Positions 1 through 10,537 of a DNA stretch of 64,000 nucleotides are shown piece by piece (the first letter of the stretch is position 1; each line of letters begins with the position of its first letter). This stretch comes from Membranipora membranacea. Lineage: Eukaryota; Bryozoa; Gymnolaemata; Cheilostomatida; Membraniporidae. The notes under the pieces were generated by a model. It saw only the letters and a program-made list of their open reading frames with translations, searched no databases and was not told where the DNA came from. The position numbers and the translations under genes were made by a program. Location of the stretch: NCBI GenBank assembly GCA_914767715.1, contig OU612066.1:7507001-7571000 (forward strand). The letters are read 5' to 3'.

Positions 1-762
1 AAATTCAAATCATTTAACAGCCTTACAAATACATTAATGAGGAAGAAAAATTACCAATAGAGCGGTATGCAGTGAGTCTATATATATTTTAAAGAGAAAT
101 ACCAAAAAGTCATTAAATAATGAAAGTTTGTCGAAGTTGGTCAAGTTTGTAAAAAATGAGATGTCTTCTTTTGAATAATTTAGGCGAGTACTATGCAACG
201 GTCTACCTTAGGTCGTGTAGACTTCTTAGATATATAATACACTTCTTGCCTTTAGCATAATGATGACTCAACTTCCTAAACCAGTAATATGATCACATGA
301 TAATAATTTTATTTAACGGGTTGACATACCTATTCTCTGTACAGCCTCTTGTTAGAATTGCTTTGCTCATTGCTGCCAGCATGAGAATTGCAATAAAGCA
401 ATTGATTATTTTCATCATCTGTAAAATACAGAAACTCCATTGCAACAACTGCTACACTCTAACATCCTTACTTTGTTAGATTTCAAGAGATGTGCGTCGT
501 AAAGTTTAAGCAGGACACAACTATTCATAAACTACTACTAAAATGCCAAAACTTAATCTTGAGCTTCAAGAAAACTTGAACATAAACTTAAACATAACTT
601 GATTGTTTCTTGTAGTTGTATATTCCTGAACCTTTTTTTTGAAGATATTATCTGCACATTTAACAGCAGGCCGCTAGTCAAGAAATGAAAGAATATTTCC
701 CCTACACTTTATAAACTTATTATTCTCTATTGTGGATTTGGTTTCAAAACCCCATAAGTGAG

Positions 763-1335
763 TAAATATTCTTCATCACCAAAGACCAAAATCCTACTGA
801 ACTTAAATTTGCCGCCCGTTAATAAAATAATTATCCCTTCTGAATCCATAAAAATAGCTGTGACCATACAGTGTGACTACTGAAAAATTAAATCAACAAA
901 ACCTCATGCAAAACTAAAAAGCGTTAAGCCGGATTTAAAGAGTTAAAATGCTTCAGAATATGACCCAGATATTTGAAAATTGTACCTAGTTCTCACAGAC
1001 TTGAAACTTACTCACTCTTGTTAAGTTCGTAATGTTTGTAGTTACTGGCGGTGAGCTGGTCTCCCTGTTGTTTGAATAACAGGACACAAGATATTGTGCT
1101 TTTATAGCTTGCTACAAGGAGGTTCAATATAATTGGAGAAAGGCCATAGGCTGGGCTGAGCTGGCCATTCATGAGTGTCACAAACCCAGCACCATATAAA
1201 TGAAAATCAAAAATAGCATGTTTATTTCATTTTTAACAGCAATAGCAATCACCTGACACTGATCACCAAAAAGAATCGGCTGTCCCTAATTCTTAATCAC
1301 TCTCAGTGGCAGAAGTGATTATATTTGGAATATAT
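763..1335 (+). repeat. Left inverted-repeat arm, unit 1
   Basis: The inner part (from the tcgtaatg motif at 1027-1034 to about 1335) is the reverse complement of the right arm of the same unit. Shared landmarks are ggacacaag, the TATA-like site, the gcccagc block around the aaggccat motif, and tgatcaccaaaaagaatcgg. The outer part (763-1026) has no partner inside the unit but pairs with the array-edge arm at about 61805-62147. The inner end forms a small hairpin, aatcact...agtgatt. Left arms of the other units are at 8800-9372, 16169-16741, 24220-24792, 31505-32077, 39542-40114, 46981-47553 and 55019-55591. Confidence 0.85.
1099..1106 (-). promoter_or_regulatory. Outward TATA-like box in left arm, unit 1
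   Basis: On the minus strand this reads TATAAAAG, pointing leftwards out of the unit, followed by the same ttgtgtcctgttattc stretch as in the right arm. Confidence 0.4.
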
Positions 1336-1341
1336 TATATT

Positions 1342-1732
1342 TAATGATTTTGTACGTTTGTTGCTTACTTGCATAATTAATTGCCACTTCTATAAGCAGC
1401 CTGTCAAACAGGATATGAAACAGGATCTTACAATATGGCATCAATAAATTTATAAATGAAAGTTATTGCAAAATGTAGAATGATTAGTTTTAATGCAATA
1501 AAAAAGATAATGTTGCCAAAATACAAATCATAAAATTAATGATTTTGTACGTTTGTTGCTTACTTGCATTATTATTTGCCACTTCTATAAGCAGCCTGTC
1601 AAACAGGATATGAAACAGGATATTAAAATATGGCATCAATAAATTCATAAATGAAAGTTATAGTAAAATGTAGAATAATTAGTTTTAATGCAACAAAAAA
1701 GATAATGTTACCAAAATACAAATCATTAAATG
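1342..1732 (+). repeat. Two 195-bp subterminal tandem monomers, unit 1
   Basis: Monomer starts, each at taatgattttgtacgtttg, are at 1342 and 1537, exactly 195 bp apart. Each monomer contains a small hairpin, CCTGTcaaACAGG. Equivalent pairs: 9379-9769, 16748-17138, 24799-25189, 32084-32474, 40121-40511, 47560-47950 and 55598-55988. A third, diverged part-copy in the same direction lies beside the right arm (6872-6980 in unit 1), so this motif is subterminal at both ends but direct, not inverted. Confidence 0.9.
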
Positions 1733-2029
1733 TATATTTTAAATATAATTATAAGGAGACTTGGTATCGTTTGTCTTTCATTTTTGCGCACTGATGCTAA
1801 AAGACGAAAAAGAACTTGTTTTTTATATTTTGTTCCAAAACGACAAATCAAGATATAAAAAGCGAGTGAATTTTTTTGTTTGGGTATCATTATTGATGAA
1901 AAGGAAAAATTGATATTAATCCAGTTTTCATATTTCAACTTTGAATCACCAGAACGAAAGTTAAGCTTAACTGCTACTGGTTGATTGATATTATCAACCA
2001 CTTATTTATCGGCAAACCAGTGTCAGCCT

Positions 2030-2250
2030 ACCAGCCTCAGCCAACCAGCGTCAACCCACCAGCGTCAGCCAACCAGCGTCAACCCACCAGATAGTCAGTA
2101 GCAGTGCAGAGGCAAACCAGCGGCAGCCCACAATCTGGAGGCAGCACATATACGGCAGCCTGGACATTATAGACCTCAAGCTGAGCCCACAGTCAGCAGC
2201 ACACAATCGGCAGCAAACCAATCATTGGCAGCACACTGTGCACACAACCG
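2030..2250 (+). repeat. Degenerate 14-bp minisatellite zone upstream of the uniform run, unit 1
   Basis: Imperfect copies of a 14-bp motif (aaccagcgtcagcc, ggcagcacacaatc and relatives) lead into the uniform 14-mer run. The plus strand is rich in C and A and poor in T, in strong contrast to the AT-rich surroundings. In B units about 142 bp at the start of this zone and just before it is deleted. Confidence 0.8.
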
Positions 2251-2254
2251 GCAG

Positions 2255-2338
2255 CACACCAGCGGTAGCACACCAGCGGTAGCACACCAGCGGTAGCACA
2301 CCAGCGGTAGCACACCAGCGGTAGCACACCAGCGGGAG
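2255..2338 (+). repeat. 14-bp minisatellite, unit 1, 6 copies
   Basis: Unit cacaccagcggtag, with the last copy ending gggag. Because 14 is not a multiple of 3, the minus strand reads as the same 14-residue peptide cycle (YRWCATAGVLPLVC) in all three frames with no stop. This explains the overlapping minus-strand open frames here; they are not genes. In the A subtype the run is followed directly by a short CA-rich stretch. Confidence 0.97.
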
Positions 2339-2781
2339 CACACATACACACTACACATACATCTGCCGAAGCGCAGGTCTAGCACAGGCCACCACCTCAG
2401 TAGGCTCAAATACATACCACTAGATTACACCAACTACCATGTAACAAAAAACGGCGGTCTAGAAATGTTTTTTTTTGTCATTTTTGTTGCAATTTGTTTT
2501 TGCCAATCTCTTTTTACTGAAACATGTTTTATTTATATTAAATTGTAACGCTTGCTTCATATAATCCGTATCCCCTGTTATTAATTTCAGCAGCAAAATA
2601 ATTGAATCAATCAATCAAAAAAACCCAACAGAGGTATCATGCTGTGCGTACAATCGACAGCACAACAGCGACAGCTCATGAACTGCAGCCAACAAGCGGC
2701 AGCCCACATACACCAGCCCACCCACCATCGGCTGATAGCTAAGCACACAATTGGCAGCACACAAGCAGCAGCGAACCCCCA

Positions 2782-3641
2782 TTGGAAGCACACTGTGCAC
2801 ACCTGCAGCGGCACACCCGAGGCAGCAAGCTTAACGTACAATTAGAATCAAACAAGCGACAGCCAACAGGCAGAAGCCAACAGGCAGAAGCCAACAGGCA
2901 GAAGCCAACAGGCGGCAGCAACATTAACTAGCAAGCACCTGCACCGACTTCTCACTCCAGCACTGTAACATACATTGTGTGGTACAATACAGACAAGCCC
3001 CACAGAAATATGAAAAAAAGGAATCATATCAATTTCTGTTTTCATCAATAAGACAATCTTAAAACAAAAATTGACTCGATTTTAAAAAAACCAGAATATT
3101 GATATGAATCCTATTTTCATATTTCAACTTTGAATCACAAAAACAAAAATTGGAAAATGAATTGATTTTTGTCTTTCATTGTTGATGCTGCAAAACAAAA
3201 ACGAAAATCCGATTCCATATTTTGTTTTTCATTTTTTGTGTTGAAAGACAAATAAACAAAAATCAAACATTGCAAATGTAGGCTAAATTGTTAGTTTCCT
3301 CATGGGGATATACTGGGGTTTGCATTCATTGCCTCTACCAGATGCTGCTGCCAAAACTGGGTCGTCTGCCTGAGTCTGGTATGCTGAGATAATTTTGTCC
3401 AGTCAAGTCAGCTGCTATAAGGGGCTACTGCGTGGCTTGTTTGCATTGAGGGCCACACAATGAATGTTACAGTGCTTGGGATGAAAGGTATTCGGTGCAG
3501 GTGCTTGGTAGTGAATGTTGCTGATGCTGTGGGGCTGCTGCCTGGTGGCTGCCGCTTGTTTGATGCCGATTGTAAGTCAAGCTTGCACCCTCTGGTGGGT
3601 GTGCTGCCACTGGTGTGTTACCGATGGTGTGCACAGTGTGC
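2782..3641 (+). repeat. Internal imperfect inverted repeat, unit 1
   Basis: Left arm 2782-3000 and right arm 3432-3641 are reverse complements of one another with small indels. Shared blocks are gcacactgtgcacacc, gcaagctta, caaacaagcg, a run of gccaacaggcagaa copies (three on the left in A, collapsed on the right), caagcacctgcaccga, gcactgtaacat and cattgtgtgg. The spacer of about 430 bp is AT-rich and contains a 47-bp direct repeat (about 3100-3146) of 1909-1955. Equivalent spans: 10560-11419, 18202-19061, 25896-26755, 33524-34383, 41372-42231, 49001-49860 and 57175-58048. A single strand could fold into a long stem here. Confidence 0.85.
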
Positions 3642-5400
3642 AGCCGATAACATGCAGTGTGTTTATTTTAGTTAAGTTTATTTTTTCATCCAATATCATG
3701 GTATTGATAAAATTGAATGCTTACAATGTTGGGATAAAAATGAGTCATAAAAAAAGGTAAAACGGATTTGGCATGTTTTTGGGACCTGCATAGTTTAGGT
3801 CTAAAAATAGTTTTGCAGCGAGAAGATGTTCTACATTCATTTCTGATAATATGATTAAAAAGAGGGTGTGTTTGATCAGCAGCTATTCTTACAAAATGTC
3901 TCTTGCTCTGTTCAAAAATAAAATCATAATGAGGATAAATTTAAAAACACCAGCCTTTCTTCATAACATAGGCTTGGTAAATGATGATGTGCTGTCGCTG
4001 ATGAGCTGTCGATTTTATGATCAGCATATTTCCTCTGGAGGGTGTGCTGCCGTACACCAATGAGCGGTAGCACACCAACCATCAGCAGCACACTAAGCAC
4101 ACCATCTGTATCACAAAAGAGGCAGCAAGCTTAAAGGGCATCCAAGGTTTTGCATCGTGATACATCGCCTTTTCAGTTTCTCAGGAACTACTTGTCCCAT
4201 CTCAAAAAATCCTTCACTGACATGTTGCCAGTAGTCCGACTTATGTTTAATATCACAAAAAATTTTAAACTGCATGTTTCTAACTTGATTGATTGTACAT
4301 TAACTAAAATACATTGAATACATATAGGCAGCAACGGGCAAAATGATGCAGTAAATTACGTTATGCAAAACCGTGATGAAAATCTATGCAGTATTACATG
4401 CAAAGCACATTTTGTACAACAATGGATCCACTTTTTTGGGTGATTGTTGAGCATTGAAAGAGAAATGTTTATGCTCATAACTACTCAACTATTGAATTTA
4501 ACATGTTCTTTAACCTATTTTTAGCTTTTTGGCTGGAGAGGAGTGCATGTTTAGCCAATAAAATCCAAATATCTCAAGATGTAAAGCCAAAATCAACAAT
4601 CGCTTCTCACAAAACCTAGACAATCTCTCGTTGTTCATCATGCTGACAATAAATTTGACTGACATCTTTCTGAATTTCTGATTTTTGGCTGGAAAATTTC
4701 GACTTCAATTTGATAAAATTGGGCTATTATCCGTTACAGTTGTGATAACCAGGATCTGTAAGCTGGTAAGATTATTGATGGAAGTGACAGTACAAGACCG
4801 AAATGGTAAAACAAATTGGAAATATTGATTCCGGTATTATTGGGGTTGCATGCAATGAGGGGTCAGAAATGGTCCTATTACTATTGCAAAAATCAGTTTC
4901 GAGTCTCGAAGACAGGAGGCCTAAAATCATAAAGTTTCAATAAAATGTCACTCTTCCACTAAGTGCCATGCCTCCTCCATATAGTGAAAACAAAAACTAA
5001 TCAAATACCTCAAAAACAAGGCGCAGAGGGCTCAATTTAAAAAGGGCATTTTTTGCCCCAAAATGAACTTCCAGAGGTCAGTGCGACTCGACGTCAAATA
5101 TTTGGGAGGTTTCAACTGTGGGTGGGTGGGTGTGCTGCCTTATTTGTTTGATACCTGAGATTGGTGCAAGGATTAATGCCTGTATACAATGCCTTCCTCA
5201 AACAAATTGAGGCCCTTTTGGTCATTCGACCAATATCACTTGAGCTTACATTTCCTTTTTGTTGTTTTTTCCTTTTTAGCACCAAAGCTAAAAAAAAAGA
5301 AGTTTGGTTTAGATTTTCGCTTTTTGTTTTGCAATATCAACAATGAAAATCAGAATGGGCTCGCTATTTTCATAATGAACTCGAAATAGTATTTTCCAGT
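3642..5400 (+). other. Core of unit 1, no gene seen
   Basis: AT-rich DNA with one more minisatellite-like patch (about 4040-4130, gcggtagcacaccaacc). It has a palindrome ttcgagtctcgaa near 4898 and a hairpin TTTTTAGC-accaaa-GCTAAAAA at 5273-5294. Open frames here are under 85 codons, are not recognisable as proteins, and are not preserved by the pattern of indels between A and B. The matching stretch in every other unit is the same. Confidence 0.75.
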
Positions 5401-5404
5401 GTGC

Positions 5405-5430
5405 AATCATTTCTGCCGCTGGAAATGATT
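5405..5430 (+). repeat. Perfect 9-bp-stem hairpin
   Basis: AATCATTTC - loop tgccgctg - GAAATGATT. The same hairpin type, slightly diverged, closes the inner ends of both inverted-repeat arms, and the DNA after it (to about 5490, ggtgatcagtgtcag) is a direct copy of the start of the right arm. It is therefore an internal third copy of the arm end. Equivalent hairpins begin at 13218, 20825, 28554, 36147, 44030, 51624 and 59833 (the last with one changed base after the stem). Confidence 0.85.
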
Positions 5431-5453
5431 AAGGAATACTATTAATATTTTGA

Positions 5454-5501
5454 GTGACAGTAGAATTTCTTTGGTGATCAGTGTCAGATGATTACTGTCA
5501 C
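5454..5501 (+). repeat. 9-bp inverted repeat at a deletion breakpoint
   Basis: GTGACAGTA (5454-5462) and TACTGTCAC (5493-5501) are perfect inverted copies. In units 2, 4 and 6 the 431-bp deletion (equivalent to 5463-5893) starts immediately after the first copy, so a hairpin here may have helped create it. Confidence 0.8.
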
Positions 5502-6871
5502 AGCGGTTACAAAATGGCATCCGTCAATTAAAAGCACTTGATGTGATTCATAAAGTTGTAGTCCCGTTTGTTTGATATTATTTCCCCTTACTTTGAATAA
5601 TTTGTATGTAATATTTCACTCCTAAAAATTTATACTACTCACTGCGACTTCCAGACATATCCACCCCTCAAATATAGCATCATTCTGTCGCTGATTTTGA
5701 GAATAATAATGATGACCACGCAATAGTAGAAGCTTATATATTCACTCTGTTTACCATGTATTCTAAAAACAAAGACTTAATGTCTTGATGATGTGATGTT
5801 CAGGTATAAACAATCGGACTACAAACTGATTATCTGAAAAAAAACTTCTAGCAAGCTTGGATACTTGATTTCAAAACTCCTTTCAATTTCAGAATTCACG
5901 GTTTAAGGGTACAGGTAGACAGAGATGATGAAAAATCTCTTCATGAAATCGATCACTAGGCATTGCCGATAAATTTACAAAATATTCCCATCGCTATAAA
6001 TATTCTGTCGTTTTGCTCTCACAAAATCTACAGACAAGAGAAAAATATGCTATATACATATACAATGAGTATGATAAAACAGGTGTGATGTATTATCACA
6101 CATGAATAAGTTTGGAGAGTTATACACCCAAAGGGTGCTAGAGGCTGGAACAATCAACCTTGAAAGCTCCCTCAGTGGTGTGAAGTATTATCATGCATGA
6201 ATGTGTTTAGAGTGAGTTCTCTCTGTAAAACGTGACATATAGATTACTGTAATTGGTAGAATCAGCATACCTCTTTGACCTGTGAGGCAATTTTTTCTTT
6301 GACTTAAAAAGAGGAAACTGATATTGACAAGTTATTTAGACTCAGACAAGTTTTTCAAGTGACAAACAAGGAATTGTCTATTAGAGCTATCCTCCCAAAT
6401 ATCAATGCGATTCATCTTTAACTTTTTCATTTAAACTTTAGTGCCATAACCTTCATTGGATGAAAGTGTTTCTCGTAATCAGCTTGCGATAAAATAGAGA
6501 AAAAGAACCCAGTTTCAAACGAGATGAGGAAAAGGTACTCACACACTTATGTTTGAACCATTTATGCTTGATGCTTGAACGTTAAGAGGGAAGTTCAATT
6601 TTATATACACAAAATATTATTGCAGTGAGAGACGAAAAACTGGTGAGAGATGTGCCAACCCTAACTTATTCTGAACCTGGTTGGGAGTAAATTACCTTTT
6701 CAAACACAATGGTTGCCATTAAATTTCTCATCATTCTACTCCATGCCAATACCGATCAATAATCGCTGCAATTGTTTGACACAAGTACTATTGAAGTTGA
6801 CCACTTAGCTCCTCCATGCAAAAATATAATAATATTGCAAAAAAGAAGACTTTGTTATTGCTTGAGGTATA
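5502..6871 (+). other. AT-rich right core of unit 1, no gene seen
   Basis: Contains two direct copies, 95 bp apart, of a motif of about 38 bp starting gtgtgatgtatt at 6083 and gtgtgaagtatt at 6178. The first forms a hairpin with a 7-bp stem (GTGTGAT/ATCACAC, 6083-6101). No open frame of note and no RNA gene was recognised. Confidence 0.7.
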
Positions 6872-6987
6872 ATTAATTGACAATTCTATAAGCAGCCTGT
6901 CAAAAAGGATAATAAACAGGATATGGAAATATTGCATCAATAAAGTTATAGATGAAGGTAATAGCAAAGTGTTGAATAAAGGAAGTT

Positions 6988-7261
6988 GGAAGTGATTAAA
7001 AATAGTGACAGCCGATTCTTTTTGGTGATCAGTGTCGGATGATTGCTATTTCTTTTCTGAAGGAAATAAACATGCTATTTTTAATTTTCAATTATGGTGC
7101 TGGGTGTAGGACATTCATGAATCGCCAGCTCAGCCCAGCTTATGGCCTTTCTTCAACTATATTACACCTCATTGAAGCATGCTATAAAAGGACAATGTCT
7201 TGTGTCCTGTTATTCAAACAACAGGGAGACCAGCCCGCCGCCAGTAACTACATCATTACGA
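6988..7261 (-). repeat. Right inverted-repeat arm, unit 1 (truncated)
   Basis: Reverse complement of about 1027-1320. Homology to the left arm stops right after cattacga at 7261, where unrelated junction DNA (aaaaacattatataatc) begins. In A units the inner end is also shortened by about 83 bp. A 78-codon open frame lies here (7039-7275), but the left arm carries a 2-bp indel and a stop in the matching frame, so the arm is not coding. Other A-type right arms: 22408-22681, 37730-38003 and 53207-53480. Confidence 0.85.
7183..7190 (+). promoter_or_regulatory. Outward TATA-like box in right arm, unit 1
   Basis: TATAAAAG, pointing out of the unit. Two small hairpins follow at once: GGACA...TGTCC (7190-7207) and CTGTT...AACAG (7207-7224). 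The box is kept in the left arm on the other strand (1099-1106) and in the diverged array-edge arm (61733-61740). Conservation in all three arm types is the main reason to list it; transcription is not shown. Confidence 0.45.
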
Positions 7262-7948
7262 AAAACATTATATAATCTATTTTAATTGATCATTTGAATT
7301 TTTAAACCCACATGATCTTGTTCGGCATAATCTAAGGTTGAATTTAATACCAAAGTTTACTGCTTTGCATTCAGAACTAACCACGTTGCTATGGTCTGTG
7401 TGAGTGTACACAATAAAACCTCTAAGATTTCTGTGAAGCTGAACAAACAAACAAACAATGGCCAATTCTAGAAAATTTCATGAGACACCAGCCGCAAAAA
7501 ATTGCTGTAGTTGGGGTTGTAATCATGTCAGCAGATCCCTTGTCAAAGCCTCATTTATATGGTTTTGTTTGTATACATAGTAAGGCAAATTCCAATCTAC
7601 CAAACAGCAAATTCAAATCATCTCCTTATACGTGTGCATATATATAAATAAATCAATATCGTAAAAATCACACCTTGCTAGTATAGTTGAGTTTAGTTTA
7701 TTGTTATCAGATCAGATAATACAAATTGATAACTGGTAAAAACGGTACTAAAAATCTGTCATTATTATGCTCCCGTCGAAAGAACTTCTACACTTATGTT
7801 CAATTCCACATACCGCATGCTCCAAACCTGCACAGTGACTGTAAAATAGAGAAAGGAAGATGTGAAATGAGATATCTGCATTGCACACTCAGCTGGTGGA
7901 ATTGAGTTTGATCACGATTATAAATAGATATTTTAAAAAGTTAGGAAT
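7262..7948 (+). other. Unit-to-unit junction DNA, unit 1 (continues into bases 1-762 of the next unit)
   Basis: This stretch, with the first 762 bases of the next unit, separates the right arm of one unit from the left arm of the next (about 1.45 kb). It has no inverted partner in the window. It holds only simple features, such as an aaacaaacaaac run near 7445 and several AT-rich tracts. No gene is visible. It may be the flank that was caught up when the element first duplicated. Confidence 0.65.
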
Positions 7949-8799
7949 AAATTCAAATCATTTAACAGCCTTACAAATACATTAATGAGGAAGAAAAATT
8001 ACCAATAGAGCGGTATGCAGTGAGTCTATATATATTTTAAAGAGAAATACCACAAAGTCATTAAATAATGAAAGTTTGTCGAAGTTGGTCAAGTTTGTAA
8101 AAAATGAGATGTCTTCTTTTGAATAATTTAGGCGAGTACTATGCAACGGTCTACCTTAGGTCGTGTAGACTTCTTAGATATATAATACACTTCTTGCCTT
8201 TAGCATAATGATGACTCAACTTCCTAAACCAGTAATATGATCACATGATAATAATTTTATTTAACGGGTTGACATACCTATTCTCTGTACAGCCTCTTGT
8301 TAGAATTGCTTTGCTCATTGCTGCTAGCATGAGAATTGCAATAAAGCAGTTGATTATTTTCATCATCTGTAAAATACAGAAACTCCATTTCTACTAGTAG
8401 CTTTTGAAATAATATCACGGGAAGACCAGGAGATATTTGGAACATATAAGAGTTTCAGTAAAGCATTGAAACTACATTGCAACAACTGCTACACTCTAAC
8501 ATCCTTACTTTGTTAGATTACAAGAGATGTGCGTCGTAAAGTTTAAGCAGGACACAACTATTCATAAACTACTACTAAAATGCCAAAACTTAATCTTGAG
8601 CTTCAAGAAAACTTGAACATAAACTTAAACATAACTTGATTGTTTCTTGTAGTTGTATATTCCTGAACCTTTTTTTTGAAGATATTATCTGCACATTTTA
8701 CAGCAGGCCGCTAGTCAAGAAATGAAAGAATATTTCCCCTACACTTTATAAACTTATTATTCTCTATTGTGGATTTGGTTTCAAAACCCCATAAGTGAG

Positions 8800-9372
8800 T
8801 AAATATTCTTCATCACCAAAGACCAAAATCCTACTGAACTTAAATTTGCCGCCCGTTAATAAAATAATTATCCCTTCTGAATCCATAAAAATAGCTGTGA
8901 CCATACAGTGTGACTACTGAAAAATTAAATCAACAAAACCTCATGCATAACTAAAAAGCGTTAAGCCGGATTTAAAGAGTTAAAATGCTTCAGAATATGA
9001 CCCAGATATTTGAAAATTGTACCTAGTTCTCACAGACTTGAAACTTACTCACTCTTGTTAAGTTCGTAATGTTTGTAGTTACTGGCGGTGAGCTGGTCTC
9101 CCTGTTGTTTGAATAACAGGACACAAGATATTGTGCTTTTATAGCTTGCTACAAAGAGGTTCAATATAATTGGAGAAAGGCCATAGGCTGGGCTGAGCTG
9201 GCCATGCATGAGTGTCACAAACCCAGCACCATATAAATGAAAATCAAAAATAGCATGTTTATTTCATTTTTAACAGCAATAGCAATCACCTGACACTGAT
9301 CACCAAAAAGAATCGGCTGTCCCTAATTCTTAATCACTCTCAGTGGCAGAAGTGATTATATTTGGAATATAT
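8800..9372 (+). repeat. Left inverted-repeat arm, unit 2
   Basis: B-type version. It differs from the A arm at a few bases, for example tacaaagagg for tacaaggagg and ggccatgcatg for ggccattcatg. Confidence 0.85.
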
Positions 9373-10150
9373 TATATTTAATGATTTTGTACGTTTGTTG
9401 CTTACTTGCATAATTAATTGCCACTTCTATAAGCAGCCTGTCAAACAGGATATGAAACAGGATATTAAAATATGGCATCAATAAATTTATAAATGAAAGT
9501 TATTGCAAAATGTAGAATAATTAGTTTTAATGCAATAAAAAAGATAATGTTGCCAAAATACAAATCATAAAATTAATGATTTTGTACGTTTGTTGCTTAC
9601 TTGCATAATTAATTGCCACTTCTATAAGCAGCCTGTCAAACAGGATATGAAACAGGATATTAAAATATGGCATCAATAAATTCATAAATGAAAGTTATAG
9701 TAAAGTGTAGAATAATTAGTTTTAATGCAACAAAAAAGATAATGTTACCAAAATACAAATCATAAAATGTATGTTTTAAATATAATTATAAGGAGACTTG
9801 GTATCGTTTTTCTTTCATTTTTGCGCACTGATGCTAAAAGACGAAAAAGAAGTTGTTTTTTATATTTTGTTCCAAAACGACAAATCGAGATATAAAAAGC
9901 GAGTGAATTTTTTTTTTTTGAGTATCATTATTGATGAAAAGGATAATTTGACCACCAGCGTCAGCCAACCAGCGTCAACCCACCAGATAGTCAGTAGCAG
10001 TGCAGAGGCAAACCAGCGGCAGCCCACAATCTGGAGGCAGCGCATATACGGCAGCCTGGACATTATAGACCTCAAGCTGAGCCCACAGTCAGCAGCACAC
10101 AATCGGCAGCAAACCAATCATTGGCAGCACACTGTGCACACAACCGGCAG

Positions 10151-10346
10151 CACACCAGCGGTAGCACACCAGCGGTAGCACACCAGCGGTAGCACACCAG
10201 CGGTAGCACACCAGCGGTAGCACACCAGCGGTAGCACACCAGCGGTAGCACACCAGCGGTAGCACACCAGCGGTAGCACACCAGCGGTAGCACACCAGCG
10301 GTAGCACACCAGCGGTAGCACACCAGCGGTAGCACACCAGCGGGAG
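10151..10346 (+). repeat. 14-bp minisatellite, unit 2, 14 copies
   Basis: Fourteen copies with no visible internal variant except the closing gggag copy. It is followed by the B-specific stretch starting caatgtgtgcag. Confidence 0.97.
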
Positions 10347-10537
10347 CAATGTGTGCAGCAACAATGGGGTGCGGCAGTAAGCATTAACTACACATACATC
10401 TGCCGAAGCGCAGGTCTAGCACAGGCCACCACTTCAGTAGGCTCAAATACATACCACTAGATTACACCAACTACCATGTAACAAAAAACGGCGGTCTAGA
10501 AATGTTTTTTGTCATTTTTGTTGCAATTTGTTTTTGC

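Larger units (their letters stand above)
1..7948 (+). repeat. Array unit 1, subtype A (7948 bp)
   Basis: First complete unit in the chosen phase; the array continues leftwards out of the window. Order inside: junction DNA 1-762, left arm 763-1335, two 195-bp monomers 1342-1732, C-rich minisatellite zone about 2030-2340 with the perfect 14-mer run at 2255-2338, internal inverted repeat 2782-3000/3432-3641, a further minisatellite patch about 4040-4130, AT-rich core to 6868, a diverged part-copy of the 195-bp monomer at 6872-6980, right arm 6988-7261, junction DNA to the end. Subtype A marks compared with B: it lacks an 89-bp block after base 442, about 35 bp near 4500 and about 83 bp at the inner edge of the right arm, and it keeps 142, 246 and 431 bp that B has lost. 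No coding gene is supported. Confidence 0.95.

Noticed and set aside
3995-4025. ctgatgagctgtcga stretch resembling a hammerhead ribozyme core
   Set aside because: The required GAAA after stem II is missing, and B units and unit 8 read ctgatgtg, destroying the core.
4895-4912. gtttcgagtctcg resembling an internal B box of a tRNA-type promoter
   Set aside because: It is part of a short palindrome, no A box or cloverleaf could be found upstream, and two consensus bases are wrong.
7039-7275. 78-codon open frame in every right arm
   Set aside because: The inverted copy in the left arm has a 2-bp indel and a stop, and the frame overruns the arm boundary into junction DNA.
9798-10178. 126-codon plus-strand open frame recurring in B units
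   Set aside because: It crosses a deletion junction and runs into minisatellite sequence. The A units break it, there is no domain, and composition follows the repeats.
10151-10346. Regularly spaced short repeats suggesting a CRISPR array
   Set aside because: The 14-mers are directly adjacent with no unique spacers, and the sequence is eukaryotic in character.
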